From contig NZ_JAMBOF010000009.1 in the NCBI RefSeq assembly GCF_023715485.1, positions 150,312-214,311 on the forward strand: 64,000 nucleotides of DNA, written 5' to 3'. Of this stretch, positions 1 to 9,328 are shown piece after piece. A program made the translations under genes and the position numbers. This DNA is from Mesobacillus subterraneus (GTDB taxonomy: Bacteria; Bacillota; Bacilli; Bacillales; Cytobacillaceae). Within the stretch, counting starts at the first letter, position 1, and each line of letters begins with the position of its first letter. The notes beneath the pieces are model-generated. The model did not search any database and had not been told where the DNA came from. It saw nothing but the letters and a program-made list of their open reading frames with translations.

Positions 1-1350
1 CTTAAGCTTATGCACAGCCTCGATAAACATGTCTCCCCTGACCTCAAAAGTTTTGTATTGATCCCAGCTTGCGCAAGCAGGCGAGAGCAAGATAACATCG
101 CCGGGTTCTGAATGTTCAATTGCCACGGGAACGGCTTTTTCCACATTATCGACCCGCAAAACCGTTTTTATTCCTGCAACACGTCCAGCCTGTCCAACTT
201 TCTCAGCAGTTTCGCCAAAGGTGATCAATACTTTCACATTCTTTAACGATGGAACTAGTTCATCAAACGAATTGCCCCTGTCAAGTCCTCCTGCTAGCAA
301 GACGATCGGTGCATCGAAGGCAGCCAGTGCATTTTCGGTAGCTAGGATGTTAGTTGCTTTTGAATCATTGTAAAATTTGCGGCCTTCCACACTGCTGACG
401 AATTGCAGCCTGTGGCGGACGCCGGCAAAGGAAGTCAAAATTTCAACGATGCCTTCTTTATCAGCACCAGAAAGGATTGTCGCTGCTATTGCAGACAAAA
501 TATTCTCAAGATTATGTTTGCCAGGCAGGACAATATCCTTTGTTTCAATGATCTGTTCTCCATTGAAGCATACCCAGCCGTCCTTTACATAAGCACCGCT
601 ATCCAATACCTTCTTTGTAGAAAAAGGAACAATCTGTGCACGCGAATTACGGGCAATTTCCATGACCTCGTCCTGGTCTGCATTCACAATAAAGTAATCT
701 TCTTCAGTTTGATTCATCGTAATTCGAGCCTTGGCTTCTATATATTCTGCCCTCGTTCCGTGGTAATCAAGATGGGCATCGTACAGGTTAGTAATGATGG
801 CAATGCGCGGCTTGAACTGATCGATTCCCATTAATTGAAATGAAGATAGTTCAATGACGATAGTATTTTCCTGTGTTGCTTCCTGTGCGACACCTGATGC
901 TACTGTTCCAATGTTGCCGGCAATTAATGGCTTCTTATGTCCCGCATGTAACATTTCATAGATAAGCGTTGTCGTAGTTGTCTTGCCATTCGTTCCTGTG
1001 ATTCCGACCAAAGGAGCTTCTGAAATCTGGTATGCGAGTTCAACTTCGGTAATGATTGGGATTTCTTTTTCAATGGCTTTTTGAATCATTGGATTATAGT
1101 AAGGAATACCGGGATTTTTTACGACAAGCTCAAATCCCTCATCCATCAGTTCAATCGGGTGGCTTCCGCAAACAACCTTGATTCCCTGTTCAAGCAATCC
1201 TTGCGCTTCAGGGTTTTCAGACAAGGGCTTGCTGTCATTGACAGTTACAAAAGCTCCCAGTTTATGTAGCAGAGCAGCAGCGCTCACTCCACTCTTGGCC
1301 AGGCCAAGTACAAGTATTTTTTTATGTTGATATGTTTTGATATGTTTCAT
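1..1350 (-). CDS. murD: UDP-N-acetylmuramoyl-L-alanine--D-glutamate ligase MurD (3' end cut by window edge)
   Basis: Cytoplasmic ATP-dependent ligase that adds D-glutamate to UDP-MurNAc-L-alanine in peptidoglycan precursor synthesis. The minus-strand frame from the ATG at 1350 stays open for 450 codons to the window edge. That is about the normal MurD length, so only the last residue or so and the stop lie outside. Visible landmarks are an N-terminal Rossmann-type stretch ([14 protein letters not shown], residues 11-24) and the Mur-ligase P-loop GTNGKTTT at about 119-126. The ATG directly follows the mraY TAG with no spacer, and its ribosome site (GAGGTG) lies inside the mraY end, so translation is probably coupled. 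In B. subtilis spoVE and murG follow. Confidence 0.97.
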   Translation of the reverse strand, partial: MKHIKTYQHKKILVLGLAKSGVSAAALLHKLGAFVTVNDSKPLSENPEAQGLLEQGIKVVCGSHPIELMDEGFELVVKNPGIPYYNPMIQKAIEKEIPIITEVELAYQISEAPLVGITGTNGKTTTTTLIYEMLHAGHKKPLIAGNIGTVASGVAQEATQENTIVIELSSFQLMGIDQFKPRIAIITNLYDAHLDYHGTRAEYIEAKARITMNQTEEDYFIVNADQDEVMEIARNSRAQIVPFSTKKVLDSGAYVKDGWVCFNGEQIIETKDIVLPGKHNLENILSAIAATILSGADKEGIVEILTSFAGVRHRLQFVSSVEGRKFYNDSKATNILATENALAAFDAPIVLLAGGLDRGNSFDELVPSLKNVKVLITFGETAEKVGQAGRVAGIKTVLRVDNVEKAVPVAIEHSEPGDVILLSPACASWDQYKTFEVRGDMFIEAVHKLK

Positions 1351-2325
1351 CTAAATCCACACCTCAATATAAATTCCAAGAATTGCGAATAACAGGCCAA
1401 CTGTCCAGAATGTCACGACTACACGCCATTCAGACCAGCCAATCAATTCGTAATGGTGATGAAGCGGACTCATCCTGAAAATCCTCTTCCCCGTTGTCTT
1501 GAATGAAATTACCTGCAGGATAACGGACAAAGTTTCGATTACGAAAATACCGCCAATGATAATTAGAATAATTTCAAGCTTAGCCAGTATCGCGACGGTT
1601 GCGATCGCGCCGCCTAGCGCAAGCGAACCTGTGTCACCCATGAACACCTTCGCAGGGTGCGCATTAAATACCAGGAAACCTAAGACAGCGCCTACCACAG
1701 CAACTGAAAAGATCGAAAGTTCATATTGAGACTGGTTCCAGGCAAGCACGGCAAATGCACCAAACGCAATCGCAGCTGTACCAGATACCAGCCCGTCAAG
1801 CCCGTCCGTCAGGTTAACAGCATTGGAAAACCCGACCATCCAGAAAACGATGAACAGGACATATCCCCATCCGAGATCAAATGAGTAATCCGTTAGAGGT
1901 ATGCTGACTTCTGTAGAAAGTTCACTTTGCTTAAATATAAAATAAAAAATAACGGAAATAATAATTTGGCCAAGCAGCTTTTGCTTAGAAGTCAATCCAA
2001 GGTTACGTTTCATGACAACCTTGATAAAATCATCCATAAAACCAAGCAGTCCAAAACCTAATGTTACAAAAAGCAGCAGGTAAGTTTCAACGGTTGGCTG
2101 TGAAAACTTCCCCGTCATAACCAGTGTGGTCACCGTGATCGACACCAAGATCATGATGCCGCCCATTGTTGGCGTACCTGTTTTTTTCTGATGCGATTTC
2201 GGCCCTTCTTCCCTGATGCTCTGGCCAAATTTAAGCCTTCTTAAGAATGGAATAAAAACTGGAGAAAGCAAAACCGTAATTAAGAAGCCCATTAATATTG
2301 TGAAAAAGATAACTTGCTCCAGCAT
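1351..2325 (-). CDS. mraY: Phospho-N-acetylmuramoyl-pentapeptide-transferase MraY
   Basis: Integral membrane enzyme that transfers phospho-MurNAc-pentapeptide from UDP to undecaprenyl phosphate, making lipid I. The protein is 324 residues, the usual Bacillus length, with about ten hydrophobic segments. It carries conserved blocks of the family near the N-terminus ([14 protein letters not shown]), a central NLTDGLDGL block with the catalytic aspartates, and a C-terminal SPLHHHYEL histidine block. A GTG 12 bases upstream would add four residues, but the ATG at 2325 is preceded by GTGAGG at good spacing and gives the family N-terminus MLEQV. It overlaps the upstream orphan gene by a few bases. 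Confidence 0.97.
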   Translation of the reverse strand: MLEQVIFFTILMGFLITVLLSPVFIPFLRRLKFGQSIREEGPKSHQKKTGTPTMGGIMILVSITVTTLVMTGKFSQPTVETYLLLFVTLGFGLLGFMDDFIKVVMKRNLGLTSKQKLLGQIIISVIFYFIFKQSELSTEVSIPLTDYSFDLGWGYVLFIVFWMVGFSNAVNLTDGLDGLVSGTAAIAFGAFAVLAWNQSQYELSIFSVAVVGAVLGFLVFNAHPAKVFMGDTGSLALGGAIATVAILAKLEIILIIIGGIFVIETLSVILQVISFKTTGKRIFRMSPLHHHYELIGWSEWRVVVTFWTVGLLFAILGIYIEVWI

Positions 2326-2326
2326 T

Positions 2327-2776
2327 CTATTCCTCACCCGCCTTAGTCTGATCGCTTCCGAAATGATTGATGTTTTCAGCCATTACAGCTATATCATATG
2401 ATGGATCTGTTTCATTAAGAAGTCCTTTGTTGTGGGAAATGAATTGCGTTTTCTCTTTAATGTCTACGTGTTGGTTTAAATAGTTATAGTATGATTTCAT
2501 GATTTTCTCTATGCCTTTCAATATGTCTTTTGCGTAAAATATAGGGAAATGGTTGGGTGTGTAAGCCGGAACCGGCTCGGTTTCAGGCCAGATAGCTGCA
2601 ACAGCTCCGTTCGAAATCGCCTCCTGCAGTGTACCAGAATCTTTTGATACCGGGACAAACAGGCCTCTTGGCTGTTTCACACCTGCAAGGCAGCTTACAG
2701 TGTGAAAGCGGATATTTTCATCATTGATTCCAGTAGTCTTGGAAAAAAGACTTGAAACGTCCTGATATGTCAGCAT
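2327..2776 (-). CDS. Orphan MurF N-terminal-domain-like protein (no ATPase domain)
   Basis: Unnamed 149-residue protein between murE and mraY. Residues about 28-95 resemble the UDP-MurNAc-binding N-terminal domain of MurF/MurE: a GLFVPV strand, then [11 protein letters not shown], then a segment ending [13 protein letters not shown], like the MurF lead-in to its central domain. The GTNGKT P-loop and both later Mur domains are absent, so it cannot be a ligase on its own. The remaining C-terminus (about 96-149) is unlike MurF. The frame is intact and packed tightly: one base after the murE stop, and just overlapping the mraY start. It could be a conserved lineage gene with a binding or regulatory role, or a murF remnant kept in frame. 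Function is not known to me. Confidence 0.75.
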   Translation of the reverse strand: MLTYQDVSSLFSKTTGINDENIRFHTVSCLAGVKQPRGLFVPVSKDSGTLQEAISNGAVAAIWPETEPVPAYTPNHFPIFYAKDILKGIEKIMKSYYNYLNQHVDIKEKTQFISHNKGLLNETDPSYDIAVMAENINHFGSDQTKAGEE

Positions 2777-2777
2777 A

Positions 2778-4247
2778 TTACCTCTCCTCTATCGCCTCGC
2801 GAGCTACAATCCTGTCATCAAATTCAAATGTCCTGTCACCGATTTGCTGGTAGGTTTCATGGCCCTTTCCGGCAATCAAGATTACATCGCCGGCCTTTGC
2901 ATTGCTGACGGCATGCTTGATGGCTTCCTTCCGGTCGACAATCGAAGTATATACCTCGCCTTTGACTCCTTCTTCCATATCCTTGAGTATCTGTTCTGGA
3001 TCTTCACTTCGTGGGTTATCAGACGTAAAAATCGCATCCGAAGCATATTCACAAGCGATTTTCGCCATTAATGGCCGCTTCGTACGGTCACGGTCTCCGC
3101 CGCAGCCAACTATACAAAAGATCCGTTCCTGTGCAAACTGCTGTACAGTCTTGAGTACATTTTCAAGGCTGTCAGGAGTATGGGCATAGTCGACGATTAC
3201 GGAAAAATCCTGCCCCGCATCTACAACTTCGAAACGCCCTGAAACACCATTAACACTCTCTACAGAAGCAATGACTTTTTCTAATGGAATACCTGAAACC
3301 AAAGCTGCCCCTATGCTTGCAAGAACGTTATATATACTGAACTTTCCGATAAGCTGGATATTGACGGTACGGACACCAAATGGACTGATGAGATCAAACG
3401 ATGTTCCGCTTGCGGTCATGGCGATATTCGTCGCCTGAAGATCAGCATGGTTGTCGATGCCATATGTGAGAATGTGAGCCGATGTGAGCATAGCAAATTC
3501 TTCACTAGCAGGATCATCTGTATTCAGGACAGCAAACTTTGGATTTTCATGGTTGAACGCATTCCCTAGCTGGGAGAAAAGCAATCCCTTCGCTTTCCTG
3601 TATTCTTCCATCGTTTTATGGTAATCAAGATGATCCTGAGTAAGGTTTGTAAACACCGCTACATTATAGTCAGTACCGTGGACGCGGCCATATACCAGCG
3701 CATGGGATGACACTTCCATAACAGCAGTCTCGACTTGTTCGTCTACCATTTTATTAAATGTTTTTTGCAGTGTAAGGCTTTCAGGTGTAGTATTTTTCAC
3801 CTCAAAAATTTGGTCGCCGATTTTTGTGTACATCGTGCCAATCTGGCCTGTCTTCTGGCCTGCATCTGTAAAAATCTTTTCAATGATATGGGCTGTCGTC
3901 GTCTTCCCATTCGTACCGGTGATCCCAATCATATGGAGTTTCTGGCTTGGCTGTCCGTAAAAAGCATCAGCAAGTACCGCCATCGCCCGTACAGTATCCT
4001 TTACAACGATAACAGGAACATTTAATGGAAGCTCTCTTTCAGCAAGTACGGCAGAGGCTCCATTTTTAACCGCAGATCCGGCAAAGTCATGACCATCTAC
4101 TGTATAGCCCTTAATGCATATGAATAAACTTCCAGTAGTCACCCTGCGGTTATCATTTTCAATTGAAGTAATTTCGGGATTTTCTCCCTTGTAATCCACG
4201 AACGGGTGCAAATAACCAATCAATTCGTGTAATTTCATATTTATCAA
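2778..4247 (-). CDS. murE: UDP-N-acetylmuramoyl-tripeptide ligase MurE (meso-DAP type)
   Basis: Cytoplasmic ligase adding meso-diaminopimelate to UDP-MurNAc-L-Ala-D-Glu. The frame has 489 residues; an internal ATG at 4238 (MKLHELIG) matches the usual N-terminus equally well. The P-loop GTNGKTTT lies at about 111-118. A DNPRSEDP motif sits in the C-terminal domain; DNPR is the established signature for meso-DAP rather than lysine, so this organism should have A1-gamma, DAP-type peptidoglycan. A terminator for spoVD lies upstream (4384-4420), so murE and the genes after it probably use their own promoter in 4248-4383. Confidence 0.97.
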   Translation of the reverse strand: MINMKLHELIGYLHPFVDYKGENPEITSIENDNRRVTTGSLFICIKGYTVDGHDFAGSAVKNGASAVLAERELPLNVPVIVVKDTVRAMAVLADAFYGQPSQKLHMIGITGTNGKTTTAHIIEKIFTDAGQKTGQIGTMYTKIGDQIFEVKNTTPESLTLQKTFNKMVDEQVETAVMEVSSHALVYGRVHGTDYNVAVFTNLTQDHLDYHKTMEEYRKAKGLLFSQLGNAFNHENPKFAVLNTDDPASEEFAMLTSAHILTYGIDNHADLQATNIAMTASGTSFDLISPFGVRTVNIQLIGKFSIYNVLASIGAALVSGIPLEKVIASVESVNGVSGRFEVVDAGQDFSVIVDYAHTPDSLENVLKTVQQFAQERIFCIVGCGGDRDRTKRPLMAKIACEYASDAIFTSDNPRSEDPEQILKDMEEGVKGEVYTSIVDRKEAIKHAVSNAKAGDVILIAGKGHETYQQIGDRTFEFDDRIVAREAIEER

Positions 4248-4383
4248 ATCCTCTCAAACAACATGGCGACTCTTATTTTACATGATTAGGCTTAAATTAG
4301 CCATTGTTGAGATGAAAAGTCCGAGCCCTTTTTTAGTCTGTAAATTTTAATTTCAATGTAACCAAGTATGAACATAGAAAAGC

Positions 4384-4420
4384 GGGCGGCGGATATTTAA
4401 TCCTCACGCCGCCCTTCTTT
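4384..4420 (-). terminator. Intrinsic terminator after spoVD
   Basis: GGGCGGCG (4384-4391) pairs with CGCCGCCC (4407-4414). On the minus strand the stem is followed by a short T-rich stretch. It separates spoVD from murE. Confidence 0.8.
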
Positions 4421-4433
4421 AAAATTAACTCTT

Positions 4434-6347
4434 CTAGTCATTCATATAAACTCGGATTGTGGCTCCTTCTTTTATCTTCACTCCTGGAGACGGAAGCTGC
4501 TTCACTACCTTTTCGCCTTCACCGGCTACATCAAGTTTGAAATTGATGAGCTGCTGCTGCAGGTCTTTCTTTGTCATGCCAATTAAATCAGGGACTTCTA
4601 CCAGTGGGGTATCAAGCCAGGTTAGTTCTTTTTCAATCTGGTCTTTCCTCGGTGGCACTTCCATCGCCCGCAAGCTGTCTTCCATCATATCTCCGACGAT
4701 TGGTGCAGCTACGACACCGCCGAACTGGACAGTGCCTTTCGGATTGTCAACAGCTACATAGATGACAATTTGCGGATTATCCGCCGGGGCAAACCCGATG
4801 AATGAGACGATATGGTTATTTTCCAGATATCTTCCATCCTTGGCTTTCTGTGCTGTTCCAGTCTTGCCTCCTACCCTGTATGAGTCTACATATGCATTTT
4901 TCCCCGAACCCCTGGCAACGACACTTTCAAGCGCGTGCCTGATTTCTTTTGAGGTTTCCTCTGAAATCACCCTTCTTTTTGCTTCAGGTGATTTCTTCAT
5001 GACAATCTCTCCTGTAAGCGGATCAATAAGTTCTTTTGCGATATACGGTGTATATAAAATACCTCCATTCACTGCCGCGGAGACCGCAGCAACTTGCTGG
5101 ATCGGCGTCACGGATACCCCCTGACCAAATGCAGTCGTTGCCTGTTCGACCGGCCCTACTCTATCAAGATTGAACATAATCCCTTTACCTTCACCCTGAA
5201 GGTCAATGCCTGTTTTCTGTCCGAACCCAAAATCCTTTACATATTTAAAAAGTGTTTCTTTTCCAAGTCTATCACCAAGCTCGACAAAGCCTGGGTTACA
5301 TGAATTTTCAACAACTTCCAAGAAAGACTGGCTGCCATGCCCGCCCTTTTTCCAGCAGCGGATACGAGCCCCTGCCACTTCAACGGATCCTGAATCATGG
5401 AAGTGGTCTTTTTCCAGGTCGACTTTTCCTTCCTGAAGCGCAGCTGCCAGGGTGACGATTTTAAAAGTAGAACCAGGTTCATACGTACTCCAAATCGGCA
5501 GGTTTCGGTTGTAAACTTCCGGCGGGACATTTCTGAAGTTAGCAGGATCAAAGTCCGGCCTGCTTGACATCGCCAGGATCTCCCCGTTATTCGGATTCAT
5601 GGCGATCGCGATTATTCCGTCTGGATTATATTTCGCCTGGGCAATATCAAGCTCCCGCTCGACAATCGTCTGCACCCTGCTGTCGATTGTAAGCTTTAAA
5701 TCCAGCCCGTCCACTGGCGGCTCATAATCATCAGCCATATTGTTCATACGCTGCTGTTTTGCATCTGCATAAAATTGAACGGACCCTTTCGCGCCTTTCA
5801 ATTGTTTATCATAATACAGCTCCAAACCCATCAACCCCTGGTTGTCGACCCCCGCAAATCCAAGAACATGGGAAAGATAGCTTCCGTAAGGATAATGGCG
5901 TTTCGAATCTTCGCCGATATATACACCCTTTATATCCAGCGCCCTGATTTCCTTCGCTTTCTCATGCGAGATTTTCCTGCCTTCTGGAATCCTTTCAATC
6001 ATTGCTTTTTTCGTGATATGTTGATAAACCTTTTCCTTCGGCATGTTTAATGCCTTCGCCAAAATTTCAGCAGTGGCTGCAGGATCTTCAACCTGCCGCG
6101 GAACAACATATACAGTGGGCGCACTGATATTCGTTGCGAGGGCTACCCCATTCCTGTCCATGATTTCTCCGCGCTGCGGTTCAAATGGGACATTCCTGCT
6201 CCAAGAATCCTTTGCCTTTCCAGTCAAGAAATCACCGAGCATGAATTGAACATAGCCAAGGCGAACATCTATAATGAAAAACACCAGAATCCCGATTATT
6301 AAAACCAGCGCCAGCCGCTTTCTCACGGTCACATTTGAAACACGCAT
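4434..6347 (-). CDS. spoVD: Sporulation-specific class B penicillin-binding protein SpoVD
   Basis: Membrane-anchored transpeptidase needed for spore cortex synthesis, acting with SpoVE. It has 637 residues: a short cytoplasmic N-terminus, one membrane segment (about 12-28), a PBP dimerisation region, then the transpeptidase domain. Active-site motifs are STFK (293-296), SCN (349-351) and KTG (495-497). One PASTA-like domain ends the protein (about 575-637). One PASTA domain and the SCN motif separate it from PbpB upstream. The ATG at 6347 gives the same N-terminus as B. subtilis SpoVD (MRVSNVTVRKR); AAAGGAGG lies about 12 bases upstream, slightly far. A sigma-E-like promoter lies at 6419-6448, consistent with mother-cell expression. 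Confidence 0.96.
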   Translation of the reverse strand: MRVSNVTVRKRLALVLIIGILVFFIIDVRLGYVQFMLGDFLTGKAKDSWSRNVPFEPQRGEIMDRNGVALATNISAPTVYVVPRQVEDPAATAEILAKALNMPKEKVYQHITKKAMIERIPEGRKISHEKAKEIRALDIKGVYIGEDSKRHYPYGSYLSHVLGFAGVDNQGLMGLELYYDKQLKGAKGSVQFYADAKQQRMNNMADDYEPPVDGLDLKLTIDSRVQTIVERELDIAQAKYNPDGIIAIAMNPNNGEILAMSSRPDFDPANFRNVPPEVYNRNLPIWSTYEPGSTFKIVTLAAALQEGKVDLEKDHFHDSGSVEVAGARIRCWKKGGHGSQSFLEVVENSCNPGFVELGDRLGKETLFKYVKDFGFGQKTGIDLQGEGKGIMFNLDRVGPVEQATTAFGQGVSVTPIQQVAAVSAAVNGGILYTPYIAKELIDPLTGEIVMKKSPEAKRRVISEETSKEIRHALESVVARGSGKNAYVDSYRVGGKTGTAQKAKDGRYLENNHIVSFIGFAPADNPQIVIYVAVDNPKGTVQFGGVVAAPIVGDMMEDSLRAMEVPPRKDQIEKELTWLDTPLVEVPDLIGMTKKDLQQQLINFKLDVAGEGEKVVKQLPSPGVKIKEGATIRVYMND

Positions 6348-6418
6348 ATAATGAACGAACCTCCTTTAAAATAATTCCCGCTCCATTTTTTTGTTGGCTG
6401 CACTCTTTCACTCGTTCA

Positions 6419-6448
6419 AATATATGCTTGTACGATTTTGAATATAAC
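6419..6448 (-). promoter_or_regulatory. Sigma-E-like promoter for spoVD
   Basis: Read on the minus strand, GTTATATT (6448-6441) is followed after 14 bases by CATATATT (6426-6419). The sigma-E consensus is roughly KMATATT, 14-15 bases, CATACAHT, and spoVD is a known sigma-E gene in B. subtilis. The match is by eye. The leader to the start codon would be about 65 bases. Confidence 0.6.
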
Positions 6449-6568
6449 AAGAAGTCGGAATGCCGGCTGAGGTGAATACAGGATATGGAAGATAAAGTTC
6501 GAATTCGGGGAGAATTAGCTGGAAAATCGGCAGGAACGTTCAGCAACCCTGAAGGAATGCTAACTGAA

Positions 6569-7085
6569 ATAAGAAAAGCGCAAGCGCCTTGGTCAGCCCC
6601 GACAAGCGCTGGAGGGCCGACCGGTGAAGTCGTTCTTTGACTTCATAGGGCGGACCGAAATCGAAATGTGTTGCCGACTGCCCAGAAACGCAGAAACTGG
6701 AGACTCCGACAAAGAAGCGCTTTTTGCTTCTGCCGGCGGAGTTGAAGTTTCGAAGTTTCTAGGAGGCGCAACTAGACAATTCGAAAAGCGGAGGCGACTG
6801 TTCAACTCCGAAAAGCGCTGGAGGGCCTGACAGTGAAGTCGTTCTTTGACTTCATTGGCAGGACCGAAATCGAAATGTATAGCCGACTGCCCAGAAACGC
6901 AGAAACTGGAGACTCCACCAAAGAAGCGCTTTTTGCTTCTGCTGGGGGTGTTGAAGTTTCGGAGTTTCTAGGAGGCGACACTAGACAAGCGTCTCGAGGA
7001 GTTAGGAGCCGCAGCTAGACAAGCGACTCGAGGGGCTAGGCGCTGGAGCTAGACATTTCTCGAAGTCAAATTTATACTTTCTTAT
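6569..7085. repeat. Dispersed repeat family A, long copy with a tandem internal module
   Basis: This block fills most of the 767-bp gap between pbpB and spoVD. It starts ATAAGAAAAGCGCAAGCGCC and ends with GGGGCTAGGCGCTGGAGCT followed by an AT-rich tail ending TTTCTTAT, which mirrors the start. Inside, a module containing GAAGTCGTTCTTTGACTTCA and CAGAAACGCAGAAACTGG occurs twice with a period of 209 bases (6604 and 6813). Related copies lie at 53841, 54831, 60341 and 63844. The ends and their partial complementarity suggest a MITE-like non-autonomous element. Two short open frames in it (6624-6830, 6833-7018) follow the repeat and are not genes in my view. Confidence 0.85.
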
Positions 7086-7090
7086 CTCGT

Positions 7091-7137
7091 CAAAAAAGAA
7101 AAACAGAGGAAGGCTTAACCGCCCACTTCCTCTGTTT
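7091..7137 (-). terminator. Intrinsic terminator overlapping the pbpB stop
   Basis: AAACAGAGGAAG (7101-7112) pairs with CTTCCTCTGTTT (7126-7137); the minus-strand T-tract is the A-run at 7091-7100. The upstream arm lies inside the last pbpB codons and the TAA falls in the loop. Confidence 0.9.
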
Positions 7138-9328
7138 CTTCATTTGGTTCTTCTTTTTTTAGTGATTTTTCAAATTGCTGGAGCGGTGTTTCCAGCTCGA
7201 CAATCAAGTTCTCACCTTCGTTTATTGGTGAACCAGGTTTCAGGTTTTGTTTTGTAACATACCCGCTGCCTGCCTTGTTTAATCGAACACCCGTGATTTG
7301 CGCGAGCTTCATGACATCCCTTAGCGACCAGTTTGTCAAATCAGGATAGGTTTTTACGCCTGAAGCCTTAATGATCACTTTCTCGCCTTCCAGCGCAATG
7401 GTATCCGCTTTCGGAAGCTGGTCCTCTACCTGGTGTCCAGCTCCAATGATGACTGTTTCAAAGCCTTTTGATTCAAGCAGTTTTTTTGCTTCAGCAGCAT
7501 CCATTTCGGATATATCAGGAACAGCGCTGGAATCAGCCTTTTCCATAGATGCTGGTTTGATATTCAAATATTGGAGACTGCTTTTCATTACGGATTTAAA
7601 AATCATTGAAACAGGGATTGACCCCTTATAATAATGGTCTACTTCCGGCTGCTGCACAGCTACGTAAACTACTAATTTTGGATCATCCTTTGGAGCCATC
7701 CCCATAAAGGAGAATAGGTAATCATTAGCACCGCCAAGGTACTTACCATTTTGGGTAAGGTTGGCGGTCCCAGTTTTCCCCGCAACCTTATATCCTTCTA
7801 TTGCGTAAGATTTTCCGGTTCCATGTTCTGAAGTAATAACCGTTTCAAGGACATCGCGAACTTCTTTGGCCGTTTCAGCTGAAATTGGCTGACCTGCTGG
7901 TACCGGATTAGTTTCTTTTACAATCTTGCCCGTAGTTGAATCGACTACCTTATCAATTACACGCGGCTTCATCATTTTGCCATCATTCGCTACGGCAGTT
8001 GCAGCCTGGACAAGCTGGATTGGTGTTACCGTAGAACCTTGACCATATGAGGTAGTTATTTTTTCAATCGGCCACTGGTATTGGATTTTACCTACTGCTT
8101 CGTTAGGAAGATCGATTCCTGTTGGCTTGTCGAAACCAAATGCAGTCAAGTACTCACGGAATTTTTCAGTACCGATTTTTTCATTAACGAGCTTGGCAAC
8201 AGCAACGTTGGAGGAACGCTGGATTCCCTCTAGAAAGCTAATGGTACCCCATCCCTGGCGGCCGTTATGATCTCCAATACTGCCGGATTTTTCAGTAACC
8301 TTATAGGACCCTGATTTATAAGGTTCATTCGGATTCCATTTCTTCTCTTCTACCGCCGCTGCCAGCGTGAAAATTTTCATCGTGGAGCCTGGCTCAATCG
8401 GTTTTTCTACTACATCATTATGCCAGCTTTTATCTAGGCCTTCCCGCGTTGTTGGATGGAAGGTTGGACGCTGTGCCATTCCTAATATATCACCGGTTTT
8501 GGGATCAGCTACCACCACAATGATATTTTTCGGCTTATATTCTTCATCAACGCGATTGACAGCATCCTCGACGAATGTCTGGATTTTTTTATCGATTGTC
8601 AAATACACATTATCTCCATTTTGGGCAGGCGTGATTTTCTTCTCTTCATCCGGGAGCAGGAATCCCCATAAATCACTTTCAAACGAGAGTGATCCATTCT
8701 TTCCAGTCAACTCATCATTCAAGGTTTTTTCGATACCCAGCTTACCTGAAGTAATAATCTTCTTATCCTTCGTTTCTTTCTTTTCAACAAAGCCAACTAG
8801 ATGAGAAGAAAAAATACCGTTTGGGTAGAATCTCTTTGAATCTCGTAAAAAAATTATTCCAGGAAGCTTCAAATCTTCAATTTCCCGTTTTGTCTGATTG
8901 GATATATCCCGGCCGGCTTTCCCGAATTCAACTTGAAAAGGCCCCTCTTTTTTCAGCCTATTATAAATTTCAGACTCACTCATATCTAAATATTTAGCAA
9001 GCTTGTTCGCCGTCATTCCAGGGTCGGTTACATGTTTTGGTTTCTTTTTATTCGTTGTTACAGAATTATCAAGTATTGCTACAAGCGTATAGGCTGTCGT
9101 ATCCTCAGCCACTACTTCACCTTTGCGGTCAAAAATCGTCCCTCTCACAGCTTCGATCACTTTTTCATTCGTATATTTCTGCTGTGCTTTGGCAGCAAGG
9201 GCTTGTCCATGTACCTCTCCGGTCACCTGGATCGTAACAAACCTGAAAATCAAGATAAAAAAGAGCAGGCTGAATATTACGAATAATACCGCTGCTCCTG
9301 CATTCATATGAGGTTGTTTCTTAATCAT
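7115..9328 (-). CDS. pbpB: Class B penicillin-binding protein 2B (septal transpeptidase)
   Basis: Bitopic membrane transpeptidase that crosslinks septal peptidoglycan with FtsW, FtsL and DivIB. It has 737 residues, slightly longer than B. subtilis PbpB (about 716). One membrane segment lies at about 11-33, followed by the pedestal domain and the transpeptidase domain with STMK (315-318), SSN (372-374) and KTG (518-520). Two PASTA-like repeats follow, and the tail is acidic. The start ATG overlaps the ftsL TGA by one base (TGATG), indicating coupled translation. The last codons form half of the terminator stem. Confidence 0.96.
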   Translation of the reverse strand: MIKKQPHMNAGAAVLFVIFSLLFFILIFRFVTIQVTGEVHGQALAAKAQQKYTNEKVIEAVRGTIFDRKGEVVAEDTTAYTLVAILDNSVTTNKKKPKHVTDPGMTANKLAKYLDMSESEIYNRLKKEGPFQVEFGKAGRDISNQTKREIEDLKLPGIIFLRDSKRFYPNGIFSSHLVGFVEKKETKDKKIITSGKLGIEKTLNDELTGKNGSLSFESDLWGFLLPDEEKKITPAQNGDNVYLTIDKKIQTFVEDAVNRVDEEYKPKNIIVVVADPKTGDILGMAQRPTFHPTTREGLDKSWHNDVVEKPIEPGSTMKIFTLAAAVEEKKWNPNEPYKSGSYKVTEKSGSIGDHNGRQGWGTISFLEGIQRSSNVAVAKLVNEKIGTEKFREYLTAFGFDKPTGIDLPNEAVGKIQYQWPIEKITTSYGQGSTVTPIQLVQAATAVANDGKMMKPRVIDKVVDSTTGKIVKETNPVPAGQPISAETAKEVRDVLETVITSEHGTGKSYAIEGYKVAGKTGTANLTQNGKYLGGANDYLFSFMGMAPKDDPKLVVYVAVQQPEVDHYYKGSIPVSMIFKSVMKSSLQYLNIKPASMEKADSSAVPDISEMDAAEAKKLLESKGFETVIIGAGHQVEDQLPKADTIALEGEKVIIKASGVKTYPDLTNWSLRDVMKLAQITGVRLNKAGSGYVTKQNLKPGSPINEGENLIVELETPLQQFEKSLKKEEPNEETEEVGG

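Noticed and set aside
4248..4383. Riboswitch or T-box before murE
   Set aside because: Only 136 bases between terminator and start, with no specifier-loop or conserved T-box sequence.
5237..5551. 104-codon minus frame within spoVD
   Set aside because: Shadow of the transpeptidase domain in another frame; the spoVD frame is continuous and has all motifs.
6593..7018. Open frames 6593-6805 (-), 6624-6830 (+) and 6833-7018 (+), the plus pair sharing MKSFFDFIGRTEIEM
   Set aside because: They follow the family A repeat module, have no ribosome sites and recur wherever the repeat does.
6569..7085. CRISPR array, because of repeated units
   Set aside because: Repeat period is about 209 bp with similar inter-unit sequence, not short repeats with unique spacers; no cas genes nearby.
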